Position numbers and translations under genes: made by a program. From Gyrodactylus bullatarudis (Eukaryota; Platyhelminthes; Monogenea; Gyrodactylidea; Gyrodactylidae), in contig SSNU01000244.1 of assembly GCA_012064415.1 (NCBI GenBank), forward strand, positions 372,001 through 436,000: 64,000 nt of DNA, read 5' to 3'. Below the pieces are notes generated by a model. It had not been told where the DNA came from and ran no database searches. It worked only from the letters and a program-made list of their open reading frames with translations. This document shows, in pieces, positions 1 to 10,038 of the stretch. Positions within the stretch are counted from its first letter, which is position 1; the number at the start of each line of letters is the position of its first letter.

Positions 1-224
1 CTGGGAAGGGAAAGGCTCTCTCAGTGCATCCATAAGTTGATGTCATCTCTGTGTGAGACTACTCTTCTATACAATATGAAAGGAAGAAGGTGCAAGTTCT
101 TAACTTATTCTTAACTCTTTCAAGCGATTGGTTTATTTAACATAAAGACAAAAATAAAAATCTGTAGTATCATCATGTTACTTGATAGTAAATTCATAAT
201 GTTTTTTAAAAAGAAAAATCTAGT

Positions 225-1085
225 TTACAATAAAGAGGTGAAAACGGTTGTCTTCGGTTTGGAACCCGAGACCTTTGCTCGTCTTGTTGTCAGAATTCTT
301 CGTCTCTTGTATAGACAATTTAGAAATTTTTCTATATCTTCCTCTGATAGAAAATGAAGAAGTAACACAGAGCCGTTGGAGTTTTTCAGTCCCGGTTCGA
401 TTAACAGGAAAACAGTAAAATTATCTCTTACATAGCAATCCATGAATACATTATCGATGGGAACGCTCGTCTCATTCTCAAAATTCAGTAGAATATTCTC
501 TCCTAAAAGTCCAATGTTCCCACTGAGGAATTCGGTTTCTTCAGAGGCAGTTAGTCTATCGTAAAGGTCCTTTACTTTTTCTATAACCAACTCTTCAGTT
601 AAATTGTACTCAATGGCTTTGTTAATCCTGAAGGTTTTGGCCACTTTTATGTAGGCCATATCAAACCTTGCCAGGTCCATGCATCTTGAACGATAAAAGT
701 TCTTCAAAATAATATCAGTCAGATTCTTGTCCCAATTCCTTCTTCTTTCCTTGACATACTCATCAATCATATCGTATGGGAACTCTGGGCTACACTCAAA
801 AGACTCGTAAAGAATTTGATATGGATCTGGACAGCTGATTTGCAAGATGACCACCTGGCCATCCAATATCTTGACAATCGATCTAATTTTGTCGAATGGA
901 ATTTCCACCTCCCCTCTATGAATGATAAATTTGTCCGCATTAAAGGTCAGCGATACTATGGAATATCGGATATCTTCCCTTTTGATGTGTTCGAGGAAGC
1001 ATTTGAGTATTTTCATTGTCTCACCAGAATCATGGATATTCGTCTTGAATATCGGAAACCTCATAAACTCTATCGTAGTGTTCAT
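225..1085 (-). CDS. PH-like family protein A (uncharacterised, 286 aa)
   Basis: Single uninterrupted reading frame of 286 residues. I do not recognise a named orthologue. Two similar modules are visible. The first (about residues 5-105) ends in strand-like residues DKIRSIVKILDGQVVILQI followed by a helix starting near residue 103. The second (about 180-270) contains VFMDCYVRDNFTVFLLIEP and then a helix with DIEKFLNCLYKRRR. This pattern, a beta-rich block closed by an amphipathic helix, recurs in the neighbouring genes at 1384, 12882, 10039, 14471 and 16507, and it resembles PH/PTB folds. No signal peptide or membrane segment is seen. Its direct neighbour (1384-2346, same strand) is the closest relative by layout. 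The start is the first ATG of the frame; an upstream exon cannot be excluded. The PH-like assignment is inferred from pattern only. Confidence 0.7.
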   Translation of the reverse strand: MNTTIEFMRFPIFKTNIHDSGETMKILKCFLEHIKREDIRYSIVSLTFNADKFIIHRGEVEIPFDKIRSIVKILDGQVVILQISCPDPYQILYESFECSPEFPYDMIDEYVKERRRNWDKNLTDIILKNFYRSRCMDLARFDMAYIKVAKTFRINKAIEYNLTEELVIEKVKDLYDRLTASEETEFLSGNIGLLGENILLNFENETSVPIDNVFMDCYVRDNFTVFLLIEPGLKNSNGSVLLLHFLSEEDIEKFLNCLYKRRRILTTRRAKVSGSKPKTTVFTSLL

Positions 1086-1383
1086 TGCAGATTGGAGATT
1101 ATGATCCTTCCTTGGATTGCATCTCTTACTTGTAAAGAAATCTCTATTGATTTTATATTGGTAGATAGAGAATCGATATTTCTACAAAGGTCACTCGCAG
1201 GAACAAATATATCTTCTATGTACAAATGTATATGCAATCTTGGAATAGATCTTGCAAAGGAAGAACTGTATTTCATGTTACAGTCAATCTACTAAATTAC
1301 TCTGTTCAAAATTATGAAAAGAATCAAACTGTTAAGTAACGTTAGTATACTTTTATTGAAAGAAAAAAACATGGTGTACTTTC

Positions 1384-2346
1384 TCAAGGCTCATATTCTG
1401 GCGGCAGATCATCATAAGTGAACTCATCCTCTTGAGTATATTCCGGTGGGAAGCTTAGACATCGACTCAACATATTCAATCTCATTGAATCATAGTTGTT
1501 TGGCGTTCGAGGGACAATCTCAGACGTCAACACCTTGTATCTCTTTGTGAAGCGAAGGAAAAATTTCTTCATTTCTTCTTTATCGATGAACTTGATGACC
1601 TCCAGAGACCACTGATAATGATCAACGCCTCGTCTTATCAAGAAATAGACAATGTTATTTGTCTTTTGAATAAAGTACAGGGATATTTGTTTTATCGGTA
1701 TAATCTTGGTCTCGCGGAACTGGTAATGAATGTACTTTCCAGACAACCAGATTAGACCCTGTTGTTCGGGCAAGGTGAAGTCTTGTGAATTCAATGTGTC
1801 ATAAAAGTACTTTAAATTATCCCCTGTAAATGGTTCATTCTTGTGATATTCAAAGGCATGTGTTACACAATACGTCTTGGGGGTCTTGTTGATTTTCTTT
1901 TGAATTTTTCGATATCTCCTCCGACCGTATTGATAGACATTCTGCAGAGCGATTGCAGTTATTTTATCTTTCCTCTTCTGAACCGACTCGAGAGATTGTT
2001 CCAGCAACCAATAAACCTGATTTCCCCTGAAGCCAGAGTCGAAGCCGAACGCCTCAAACGAAACTTGATCTGGATTTGAGCATTCCAGCTGAAGAATCAC
2101 TATCTGGCCCTGCTGGAGTCGCTCGACAAATAATATTCTTGAATATTCAACTTCAACCTTTTTGTCGATCAAGTGAAACCGATCGGGAAGAAATTTTATG
2201 AAAACCTTTGACCCAAGACTACTCTTGTGGATCTCTTCTAGGAAGAACTTGAGAATTTTGGATACCTTGTCAGAGTCATACTTGCTAATGATAAACTTGG
2301 GAAAGACAAACACTTTCTCGATAGTCCCTGTATCCGAGGTAGACAT
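1384..2346 (-). CDS. PH-like family protein B with two C-terminal PPEY motifs (320 aa)
   Basis: Intact 320-residue frame related to the protein at 225-1085. Both begin with a short strand, then a KILKFFLEEI-type helix, an RILFVERLQQGQIVILQLE block, a middle linker, and a second module with ISLYFIQKTNNIVYFLIRR followed by the helix EEMKKFFLRFTKRYKVL. The C-terminus differs. It is acidic and carries two PPxY motifs, PPEYTQ (about residue 300) and PPEYEP at the very end. PPxY motifs are known ligands of WW domains, so an adaptor or ubiquitin-ligase link is possible; this is inference. There are no introns, signal peptide or membrane segment. A truncated relative lies divergently from it at 2473. 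Confidence 0.7.
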   Translation of the reverse strand: MSTSDTGTIEKVFVFPKFIISKYDSDKVSKILKFFLEEIHKSSLGSKVFIKFLPDRFHLIDKKVEVEYSRILFVERLQQGQIVILQLECSNPDQVSFEAFGFDSGFRGNQVYWLLEQSLESVQKRKDKITAIALQNVYQYGRRRYRKIQKKINKTPKTYCVTHAFEYHKNEPFTGDNLKYFYDTLNSQDFTLPEQQGLIWLSGKYIHYQFRETKIIPIKQISLYFIQKTNNIVYFLIRRGVDHYQWSLEVIKFIDKEEMKKFFLRFTKRYKVLTSEIVPRTPNNYDSMRLNMLSRCLSFPPEYTQEDEFTYDDLPPEYEP

Positions 2347-2472
2347 GTAACCCTTCCACGCTCAAGTTTCTTTTTTATAACGTATTAAGAAGAAATTTTA
2401 TTATACTTCAACTTGGTAATCTCACGATTTTATTGTTTAATCATCGATCTCTTCCTGATGTAACTTCCTTTT

Positions 2473-3155
2473 ATGACACATCTACAATTCATATTGAACC
2501 ATAAAAAAAGATATGAAGCGATCCCGAGCAAATTTATGAGATTAGGAAGCATGGTAATTTATTTAATCAACCAACCCAATAAAAACTTGAAAGATATAAC
2601 AAACAGCTATCATGAGAATCTTCTACCGGGTCTAATCAATCACATTTTATACAATTATCAAGAAATAAGAGAATACGATAGTCATAAAAATCAAAAATAC
2701 AAGGGCCGAATCCTCTGTCTCATGGTCAAGAATAACCTTGGGGACCGAAATATTTTCCAAGCGTTCGAGTTCAGCTCAAGCTGAAAAAGTGTATCCTCGA
2801 TAGGCCATCGACGCCAGAAGAGATTAAGAAATTGCAAAGGAACATCAAGGATAAGCCGAAGAACCCCCCATCGGGCAAGCAGAAGAGACTGACCGAGACT
2901 GTCTCTCACTTCCAGACATTCCTGAAGGACTGTGCCTTCTCGCCAGAGGAGGTCAAGACCTGCTATGATATCGTCAAGGTGCAGAATCTTCGCAAGGACT
3001 ACAACAAGAGGGTCTCTCTTGAATTGTTCCAATTCAACACTGAGGAGGCCTTCAATGAGTTTATCGAAAAAATACATCTTAGCTCTCAAGCAACTTCCAG
3101 TCTTTTCAAAGAAGATCCTCCTTTCTATAGCATAGTTTTAAAGAAAGTTTCATAG
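2473..3155 (+). pseudogene. truncated, deleted copy of the PH-like gene at 12882-14182
   Basis: Two frames (2473-2784 and 2832-3155) match the gene on the other strand at 12882-14182. The matches include YKGRILCLMV, GDRNIFQAFEF, RPSTPEEIKKLQRNIKDK and VSLELFQFNTEEA, and the nucleotide match is close over long stretches. Relative to that copy there is a deletion of about 38 bp near 2780 that shifts the frame. A second, larger deletion near 3010 joins the region after KDYNK directly to the last module (RVSLELFQ), removing most of the second module. The 5' part before 2690 has diverged more. The copy is inverted relative to its source. It is probably non-functional, although the 3' frame stays open. 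Confidence 0.7.
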
Positions 3156-3506
3156 AACCCGACATGACTACTGGCTACTCACCAATCGTTTACCTTGCAT
3201 TGTTATGTTTTTCTTATCTTCATTTATTTACATTGGTCAAATACTGATTCAAAGATTATCTTTGAATAATTATTCTATAAAATTGCTTTTCATTATACAG
3301 ACCTGACTCTATTAGTTAGGTCTTTTAATCTTCTCAAAATAAAAGGTTATCGAAAAATATTCTCACTAAAATAGATCCTTAGCCTACAACTGGATCTTCT
3401 ACTCTATTCCTTGGCCCAGGGAGTTTCAGTCAGGGATTCAGACACATTCAGTTTAATTTCGAGAAAGAAACTCTTTGAACTCTGTTTTTAGTTGAGCTAC
3501 AGATAA
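3156..3506. other. intergenic, no gene seen
   Basis: About 350 bp of AT-rich sequence between the truncated PH-like copy and the terminal repeat of the Penelope-like element. I see no frame, RNA or repeat I can support here. Confidence 0.4.
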
Positions 3507-3541
3507 TTCCATGAGTAAAAAGGGTTGATGCCAGTTATAAG

Positions 3542-3580
3542 AATAGAGCGCTTTTATTTCGTGGCATACTCATCAGCTTT
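3542..3580 (-). ncRNA. putative type-I hammerhead ribozyme in the Penelope terminal repeat
   Basis: On the minus strand the core CTGATGA (3570-3576) is followed by a short stem II (GT...AC, loop ATGCC, 3561-3569) and then GAAA (3557-3560). A plausible 3-bp stem III (ATA with TAT) follows with a larger loop. The sequence after the would-be cleavage site can pair with AAG just 5' of the core. Penelope-like elements are reported to carry minimal hammerheads in their terminal repeats, and this one is on the coding strand in the expected 3' repeat. Stems I and II are weak, so activity is uncertain. The matching region of the other repeat (about 5840-5866) has lost the core. Confidence 0.45.
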
Positions 3581-4072
3581 TACATGCCAGATTTATATAA
3601 AGAAAATTGTGTACAAAATCTTGGTTTTAGCTCTCATTGGTTGTTCTCTGGTGCGTGTGTATAATAATAACATAGACTCTTTAAGGTGTAAGAGTGATAT
3701 CTATCCCTATCACATTTGACTCTGTAATATGACTAATAGTAATAATAATAGAAATAATGTACAAAGGGATGGGTAGTGTTACTGTAATTGAAAGCACAAA
3801 GTAATGTGAAAATATGAGGTATGAATATAATGGTTACATCTGTGAAAAATATTTGGTGATCTTATTTTGTCCTATGTCATCATCTGATCTGTTTTTTTTT
3901 TCTTGGGGTTGATACCAGTGTTGGTTGCGAATTGGTCAGTGTTGGTCTTGGTTGAACCAGTGGTTTCACCAATTTCTTTTGGATACATAGATTTGGCTTT
4001 TGTTTCTCTATGTATAATGCTTCAGCGGTTTTGAGAGCTGCCACGTTTTTCCCTGGTTGTTTGTAAATAATT

Positions 4073-4597
4073 TCAAAGTTTAATGGGGAAACTTTTTACT
4101 GGACAGGTTCTCGTATGTTCCCTTATGGCTGTTGTCCCTGTATAGAGATGTTCGTTGATTCTCTCTTCTAGTCTCCTATAAGTGTGTCCGATATATTCAG
4201 CTTGATAGAAACATCTGAATTTGTAGACAACATGAGTTTGTTTCAGTGGGTCTAATTTGTCTTTTAACTGATTAGGGAATATTTTGTTGGTTTCGAAGAA
4301 TATTTTCGCTTCTTCGTTCGGAAAAGTAGATTTGAAAACTTCTTGGAGTCTTTTCTTGTATATTTGGCATTTTTGGTCTCCCTTAAATGGCAGATACAAA
4401 CACGTTTTGGCCTTGTCTTCTTCTTGTTCTCTGTTTTGTTCGATCTCGACCGTTTCTAAACATTTTTCTAGAGTCTTCGTAATGAATATCCTCGGATAAT
4501 TGTTCTCTTCGAAGATTTTGGTCAGTTTTTCTTTTTCCTCTTCCCACAATTCTTCCGAAACGATTTTCTTTAGTCTTTTGAATAGTGAAATTATCAA
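4073..4597 (-). pseudogene. Penelope-like thumb and GIY-YIG endonuclease piece
   Basis: C-terminal piece of the element's polyprotein. The end carries VVYKFRC, EYIGHTYRRLEERINEH and an HTRTC tail. This is the GIY-YIG nuclease signature as it appears in endonuclease-containing Penelope-like elements (VYxF...YIGxTxRxLxxRxxEH). A basic thumb-like segment precedes it. In the full element this nuclease nicks target DNA for target-primed reverse transcription (family knowledge). The frame is separated from the RT by a stop and a shift. Confidence 0.85.
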
Positions 4598-4714
4598 ACC
4601 TCTTTTAGTTTCTTTTGGAGAAAATGAATAATAATTTAAAAGTTTGCCTGTGAAAGATGATTTTCTAAAAATTCTTCTCTTAAGTTTTCCTTCATGGTTT
4701 CTTTCTAGTTGTAC

Positions 4715-5455
4715 TTATAGAAAAGGTAGTGTCTGGTTAGATTCATTTTCTATAGTGAATTTAAGATTTGGATGGGCCTTATTGAACGAATTGAGGATCT
4801 CTTCCTGGTCTTCTGTGTCTTTGATCAGAAGAAAGGTGTCATCCACATATTTAATATAGTGCTTAGTGTTTTGAATTGTTTGTTTTAGATTTTGGGTTTC
4901 CATCTTGTCCATGAAAGCTTCGGCTAATAATGGGCCGAGTGGTGATCCCATTGCTACTCCATCTCTTTGTACGTATAGTTTATCATTGAATGAAAAAACT
5001 ACATTTTTGCAACATAGGTTTATCAGTCTTCTCAATGTTGTACTTCGTAGTGGAAATTTTGGAACGACTTGTTTGGTTCTTTCAATGATATATTTGACTG
5101 TTTCTCCCAGAGGAATATTCGTGAAAAGTGATTCAACGTCTAAAGAGAGCATTTTTGTGTTCTTTGAGTCCGTATTTTTGATTTTCTCGATAAACTCAAA
5201 AGTGTCTTTTATGCTGTAGCTATTTTCTGTTTTGATTATTGGAGTGAGTAAGTCTACTAACCACTTAGCGATTTTGTGTGTTGCTGATAGACTCATGTCT
5301 ACTATTGGTCTGAATTTCATATTTCTTGAATCTTCTCCTTCTTTCATTTTATGAATCTTCGGAAGACCATACATTCTGTTTGGATTGCTGTTTGTAGTTC
5401 TTAGTTTTTCAAACTTTCTTTTGTCTATGATCTTTTGAGAGAGTAATAGCTTCAA
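4715..5455 (-). pseudogene. Penelope-like RT palm region
   Basis: Reverse-transcriptase core of the element. Recognisable blocks in order are YGLPKIHK, KFRPIVDMS, LSLDVESLFTNIP (the first catalytic aspartate), GVAMGSPLGPLLAEAFM, and the catalytic YVDD box encoded at 4838-4849. These blocks define the Penelope-like RT family rather than LINE or LTR-element RTs. The frame ends at a stop at 4715, before the expected linker to the endonuclease. The neighbouring frame (4073-4597) continues the protein. Confidence 0.88.
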
Positions 5456-5789
5456 ACCCTGTTTTACATTTAAGCTCTAAAGATTTCGGGTTGAAGTCAG
5501 TGATCTTCTGTGATGTTCTTTTTAATTTAGTTCTGTCCGATAGTATATTTTCCATTCCATGTAGATAGTCACACTTCTTTATTAGGGCAAGACCCGTTCC
5601 TTTGTCTAGCTTGGTGATGACAATATCATTTCTTCTTTTGAGGCGATTGATGGCTGTTTTATGTCTTCTCTGAAAATAGGGGAATTCAACTTTTTCCTTA
5701 ATATAATCTGAACACAGGGCTGCTAAATTAATTTGGAAATGTTCGAAGTTTTCATCTGAGTTTGAAGTCAGGTGTTTTGTTTGGTTCAA
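5409..5789 (-). pseudogene. Penelope-like RT, N-terminal piece
   Basis: N-terminal segment of the element's reverse transcriptase. It contains IVITKLDKGTGLALIKKCDY, the finger-region pattern (xKxDKGxxxxxxxxxDY) typical of Penelope-like RTs. The frame runs into the RT palm frame (4715-5455) only after a shift near 5440. The break shows that this copy has decayed. Confidence 0.75.
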
Positions 5790-5898
5790 AAAGCTTTCGA
5801 ACCCAACTTTGGTTTCTAATATTAATGTTTCATCTTCTGCTGGTATGCGAAAAGTAAGTCCTAAAGATAACTGGAATCAACCCTTTTTACTCATGGAA

Positions 5899-6530
5899 CA
5901 TTCAGTTTCATCATTCACCGGTCTAAGGGTCTCTAAGTTCTCGGTCACCCTCTTAGAAGGTTTCTCAGTTGGAGCCATATAATCAGTTTATTTAAAGTGA
6001 GTACTTTTAAAAAGTCTGCGCTCGAGAGAAGCAGCAAATAAAAAATGATTTTCTCGAGAGAAAATTTTGTTTCAATGAAGCATTTCTATTGTGTTGTTTC
6101 GCAACTAGACCGGCAGTTCAAAAATATATAAATATCATATTTCTACTCACAAGTAGATCCGCAATAACAAATTCTCTTGAATTAAACTGAGAAAATTTAC
6201 ACACTCTAATACGTTCATTTTCAGATGAAGATTTTAATAACTTCCAGAAGATTTCCGATTTGAGAAGTGGTTATATCACTCTAAACTGAGGTTTTTCATA
6301 ATCATTTTCTCGATGATCATTGTAAAAACCATTCAGGATGTGAAGGGAAAGTAGATCCGTTAAAAGTTCTATAAAATTACAACTGTTTAAAAATATTGAA
6401 CTAGGATTGGAACTCGAAACCATAACCATACTCGAAAAATATGGCAAATCATATTGTGTAATATCGGATAATTATTTAGAGTTTCGAGCCTCAAATTTAT
6501 TCAAATTAATTGATTAAAATTGTGAAATAT
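5899..6530. other. intergenic, no gene seen
   Basis: Between the Penelope-like element and the gypsy fragment. No supported frame, RNA or repeat found. Confidence 0.4.
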
Positions 6531-6783
6531 TTACATCGATTGAGACCGTTTCAACATCTCTAGTAGCTCGTTGATGATCCGATCTTTCATCTCATCTGGT
6601 AGGATGCTGACGGCACTATTTGCCTTAGCGGGACCTAGGGGAGGAATAAGATCATTAGATATTTGCTCCGTCAATGGTATCACTTTCGAAATCAAAAAGG
6701 CTGCCAAATGTCTCGGCGTGTTTTTGAACAATTTTTTAAATTTATTTTTACTTTTGTCTTATTCTCTTTCCACTCTTTGATTA

Positions 6784-7740
6784 TTAAAATACAATTATAT
6801 ACAATATAAGTTGACTACATTTATAAACTAAATTAGAATTCTTTATATCTTTGCACATTTTCTGAGGGCGTGTATGACACTGCTTATTTAGATCTTTATC
6901 CGGGTTCTCACGGATTTGATTTTCAACCAATTGATTGACATTGTCGTCATTAGATTCAGATTCATCGAGTAAACCTTCTGCAACTAAATCAATGGTTTGC
7001 TGATTTGGGTTGACCCCTTCCACTTCGGTATTCCCTAATATTGGGAACACCTCTGCGTTATCGTCAATAGCTTGACATAATTCTCTAAAAGGTTTCAAAC
7101 GATCAACGCTGACCGTGTATTCTTGACCTTTTTTCATTACTTTAAACTCTTTGCTATCTCGGCTTAGGACTACAAACGGTCCATTGTATCGTTTAAACTT
7201 CATGTCATCAACGACATCCTTTCTGTTGAGTACTCTTGGAGCGCTCATCAAACCTTTAGGAATATAAGTACGGATCTTATATTTTCTTTTTTCAGGCAAG
7301 TTTACCTTTCTGAGTAGTCTTACACCTCTACCGAACATTCTCTCAGCTGGATTATGATCAGTATATGGTGTGTTGTTTATCATAAGTTGGATAAACGAAA
7401 GAGCTTCGTACCAATCTACGCATGGGTCCACTGTTATTACGGTATCTCTCAACACTCGATGTATCCTTTCTACAATACCATTACTGTGTGGATAATAAGG
7501 GGTAGTACATCGGTGCTCGATATTATACTCATTCAATGTTTCTGTGAATTTCTTAGACATGAAATTACTACCTTGTCGGTGGTAATAATACTCGGAAAAC
7601 CAATGTGTCCAAAACCACAGACGTAGTTTCTTGAGCTATTGGTTCAAATTGGCAATGCTTCGTCCGTCTATCTATAATAGATAATATTTTGCTATATCCA
7701 TGGGACGGACGCACTATTATCACGTCGATGTGTACATGCT
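6784..7740 (-). mobile_element. Ty3/gypsy-type integrase fragment (degenerate)
   Basis: Minus-strand remnant of an LTR-retrotransposon integrase. The catalytic core begins near 7735 in another frame with an HVHIDV block (first Asp) and IIDRRTK. It continues with a second-Asp block (TDKG) near 7575, where one base is missing relative to the expected frame. The long open frame 6784-7560 supplies the rest: TPYYPHSNGIVERIHR (Glu of the D,D-35-E triad), the INNTPYTDHNPAERMFGR region, and a C-terminal module (FKRYNGPFVVLSRDSKEFKV) like the gypsy integrase C-domain. I found no LTRs, RT or gag nearby, so this is a 5'-truncated fragment. A small frame downstream (6531-6731) is not recognised. Confidence 0.8.
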
Positions 7741-8962
7741 TGAAATTGTCTTTTGGCTCGACAAGAACATCAATATCTGATTAAGTATTGTATAGGACAA
7801 CTCATTTTCCATTCTTTTATGTCAGTGATCATACGATTCCATATCACTCTTTGACTGATCAGATTTCTGGTTCCTCTTATGCCAGGCTGAGACAAATCAT
7901 GATAATATTTAAATATCTCATTTCCTTAGGGATCACTGGTCGGGAAACACCGTTGAGTTTATTGCAAAACAACTGAAGAATTTGTCCTTTCGGCGTACGC
8001 ATACTATAGTAGCACCACTAATTTTCTCGTGAAATTTGATATTTAAAAAATACTATCATCGTCTTATGTAATAATTATTACATTTTAATAGAAATATAAT
8101 GGTAGATTTCATCAACTCTCTTATTTCTGAAAAACTGTTTCTTATCTGTAGAATCAGTAAATAAAGTAACTTATGCTTAGTAAGTTATGCTTTTATGAGG
8201 TTTTACAAAGTGTAGGAATAGAAGTTGCTATTTTAAGATTCACTTTATATCGTGAGATGAATTCAAGTAAAAAAAACATCTTTAAGATTAAACGGATTTC
8301 CAAGTATTGGCTTGGAATGATCCATGGGGCGGGTGGGAAAACAGAACATAGATAACTCCAAGGTAGGATTATCTATCAAATCAGTCGAAATCCAAATCTA
8401 TGTTACTGGGATCTACTATCTCTATTCCCGATAATTGGTTATTCATTACAATAATAAACTTTAAACCAAAGATCATATACAAACCATTCTACTTAAAAGT
8501 CCAAGGTAAAAGATTTGTCCTCTAATCGGATATAAGATTGAAAATGCTCCGAAGCTTTATAATATAAAGCTTTTACTATCTAAATAAAAATACTGTTCTG
8601 GACTTTTTGTCATTATCTTCATTAAACGCATTCAGATCAAACTCTTAAGGAATTGTGTTGGTTCTCTCTGCTACAATGAATGCCTGATGAAAACTAACCT
8701 ATTCCTCTATAAAAAATACTCAAAATCCTAGATCAAAACTTTCACTTTTCTCTCCATCTCTGCTAATTATAATTATAATAAATATTATCATCTTGTATTA
8801 TTGGAGAGTTTTGGTGTTTTTGCAGCTTACATTTTATTCTATTTCTTGAACTCTTACTATTTCTTTCATTATTTGTAAAATATTCATTGACTTTTTAAAA
8901 TTTTATCATTTTTAAAGTTACACTACTGATGATCCTTTGAGAAATGTTCAAATGAGTGATTT
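7741..8962. other. intergenic, no gene seen
   Basis: About 1.2 kb of AT-rich sequence between the gypsy fragment and the palindrome. Only short frames without recognisable motifs are present. Confidence 0.4.
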
Positions 8963-9520
8963 AATATACACCTAGTTAATATGAAGATGGGAATTTATGT
9001 TTTTTACAAAATTCTCATTTGTTTCATCAAGAAATCAAATTTGATCAAGATTTTTTGGAATCTAGGTCATGAGGCCCTCTTTCACGATACGGAGAAACAA
9101 AATTTAGAAAAAATCTATTTTTAAGGAAAATACGGCAAATTTGAAATCTTGAAATAGCGCCAAATTCCCATTTTTTTGAACTTTGAGTTGAAAATTTTTG
9201 TTGATTTCAATGTGAGAGAGTGATCATAATTAGTCAAAGAAATTAAATATGCTGAATCTGGTTTTGAGAATCACCCCATAATCGTGTAAGTCGATGAAAT
9301 TTGATATTTTAAGATCCCTAAAAATTGAATTCGGCGCTATTTCAAATTTGCCGTTTTTTTTTTAAATTGATTTTTTCTCATTTTTTTCCTCCGTATCGTG
9401 AAAGAGGACCTCATGATCTAGATTCCAAAAAATCTTGATCAAATTCGATTTCTTGATGAAAAAAATGAGAATTTTGTAAAAAACATAAATTCCCATCTTC
9501 ATATTAACTAGGTGTATATT
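8963..9520. repeat. long palindromic (foldback) element R1
   Basis: Near-perfect inverted repeat of about 558 bp with arms of roughly 230-250 bp. The left end (8963-9010, CACCTAGTTAATATGAAG...) is the reverse complement of the right end (9475-9520). Inner blocks also pair, for example TCACGATACGGAG at 9083-9095 with the block near 9393. The centre resembles the centres of the palindromes at 31535-32149 and 43571-44150. There is no coding capacity. This fits a non-autonomous foldback or MITE-like DNA element. Confidence 0.85.
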
Positions 9521-10038
9521 CCCTTCCAACTTTTGAAATTTTAATCATGGACCTCAGAGGATTGTCGGATGTATATGAAAATTCACGTGAACCTTACGAG
9601 AACCTTTTAAGAATTTAGAAAATTCATTTGAGATTCTCCGAGGTTTAACATAATTTTTAGTTCATATATTTTCTATATCATAACTCATCATCTCCAAATC
9701 TATGATCATCATCTAAACGAGATGATTAGATAAATATTGTAACTTTTATTGTAATAACGTAATACAGTGTAGTAGTTGCATTCAAAATTCTGAGATCTGA
9801 ATGTCACAATCATCACTATGAGAGATCTCTTGCAAGATCAGAATATACAAGTGCAACCACCACAGATAACCTCATGTCTTTCTCATTGCATGTCGACAGT
9901 TTTGTCGGTGAGCATAGCATACAATAATTATGAGTTGAAGAAAGATGATATTTCTTGAGAGTTTAGAAGAGATCTGTTCACTTTCGAAAAATAAGCTCCC
10001 TTATTTATTTCAAACTAGAAAAATAAACACAGGATAGA
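9521..10038. other. upstream region of the PH-like gene at 10039
   Basis: No gene seen. It ends at the ATG of the 507-aa gene and probably includes its promoter and 5' leader. No TATA or other motif is strong enough to call. Confidence 0.3.

Larger units (their letters stand above)
3507..5898 (-). mobile_element. Penelope-like retroelement (degenerate), flanked by inverted repeats
   Basis: A degenerate Penelope-like element read on the minus strand. It is bounded by inverted copies of a 32-bp sequence at 3507-3538 and 5867-5898 (one mismatch). Penelope elements are known to carry terminal repeats in direct or inverted orientation. Internal coding is in three pieces. The reverse-transcriptase N-terminus is at 5409-5789, the RT palm with a YVDD box is at 4715-5455, and a thumb plus GIY-YIG endonuclease is at 4073-4597. 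Frameshifts and stops separate the pieces, so this copy is inactive. A possible hammerhead ribozyme lies in the 3' terminal repeat near 3542-3580. No clear target-site duplication was identified. Confidence 0.85.

Noticed and set aside
1082..1276. Upstream exon of PH-like gene A
   Set aside because: Open frame on the same strand, but no clear splice sites link it to the 286-aa frame and the protein already starts like its paralogue.
816..1295. 159-aa plus-strand frame
   Set aside because: Antisense shadow of the PH-like gene at 225-1085 with no recognisable motif.
6531..6731. 66-aa frame next to the gypsy integrase
   Set aside because: No similarity to gag, protease or integrase that I can see; could be chance.
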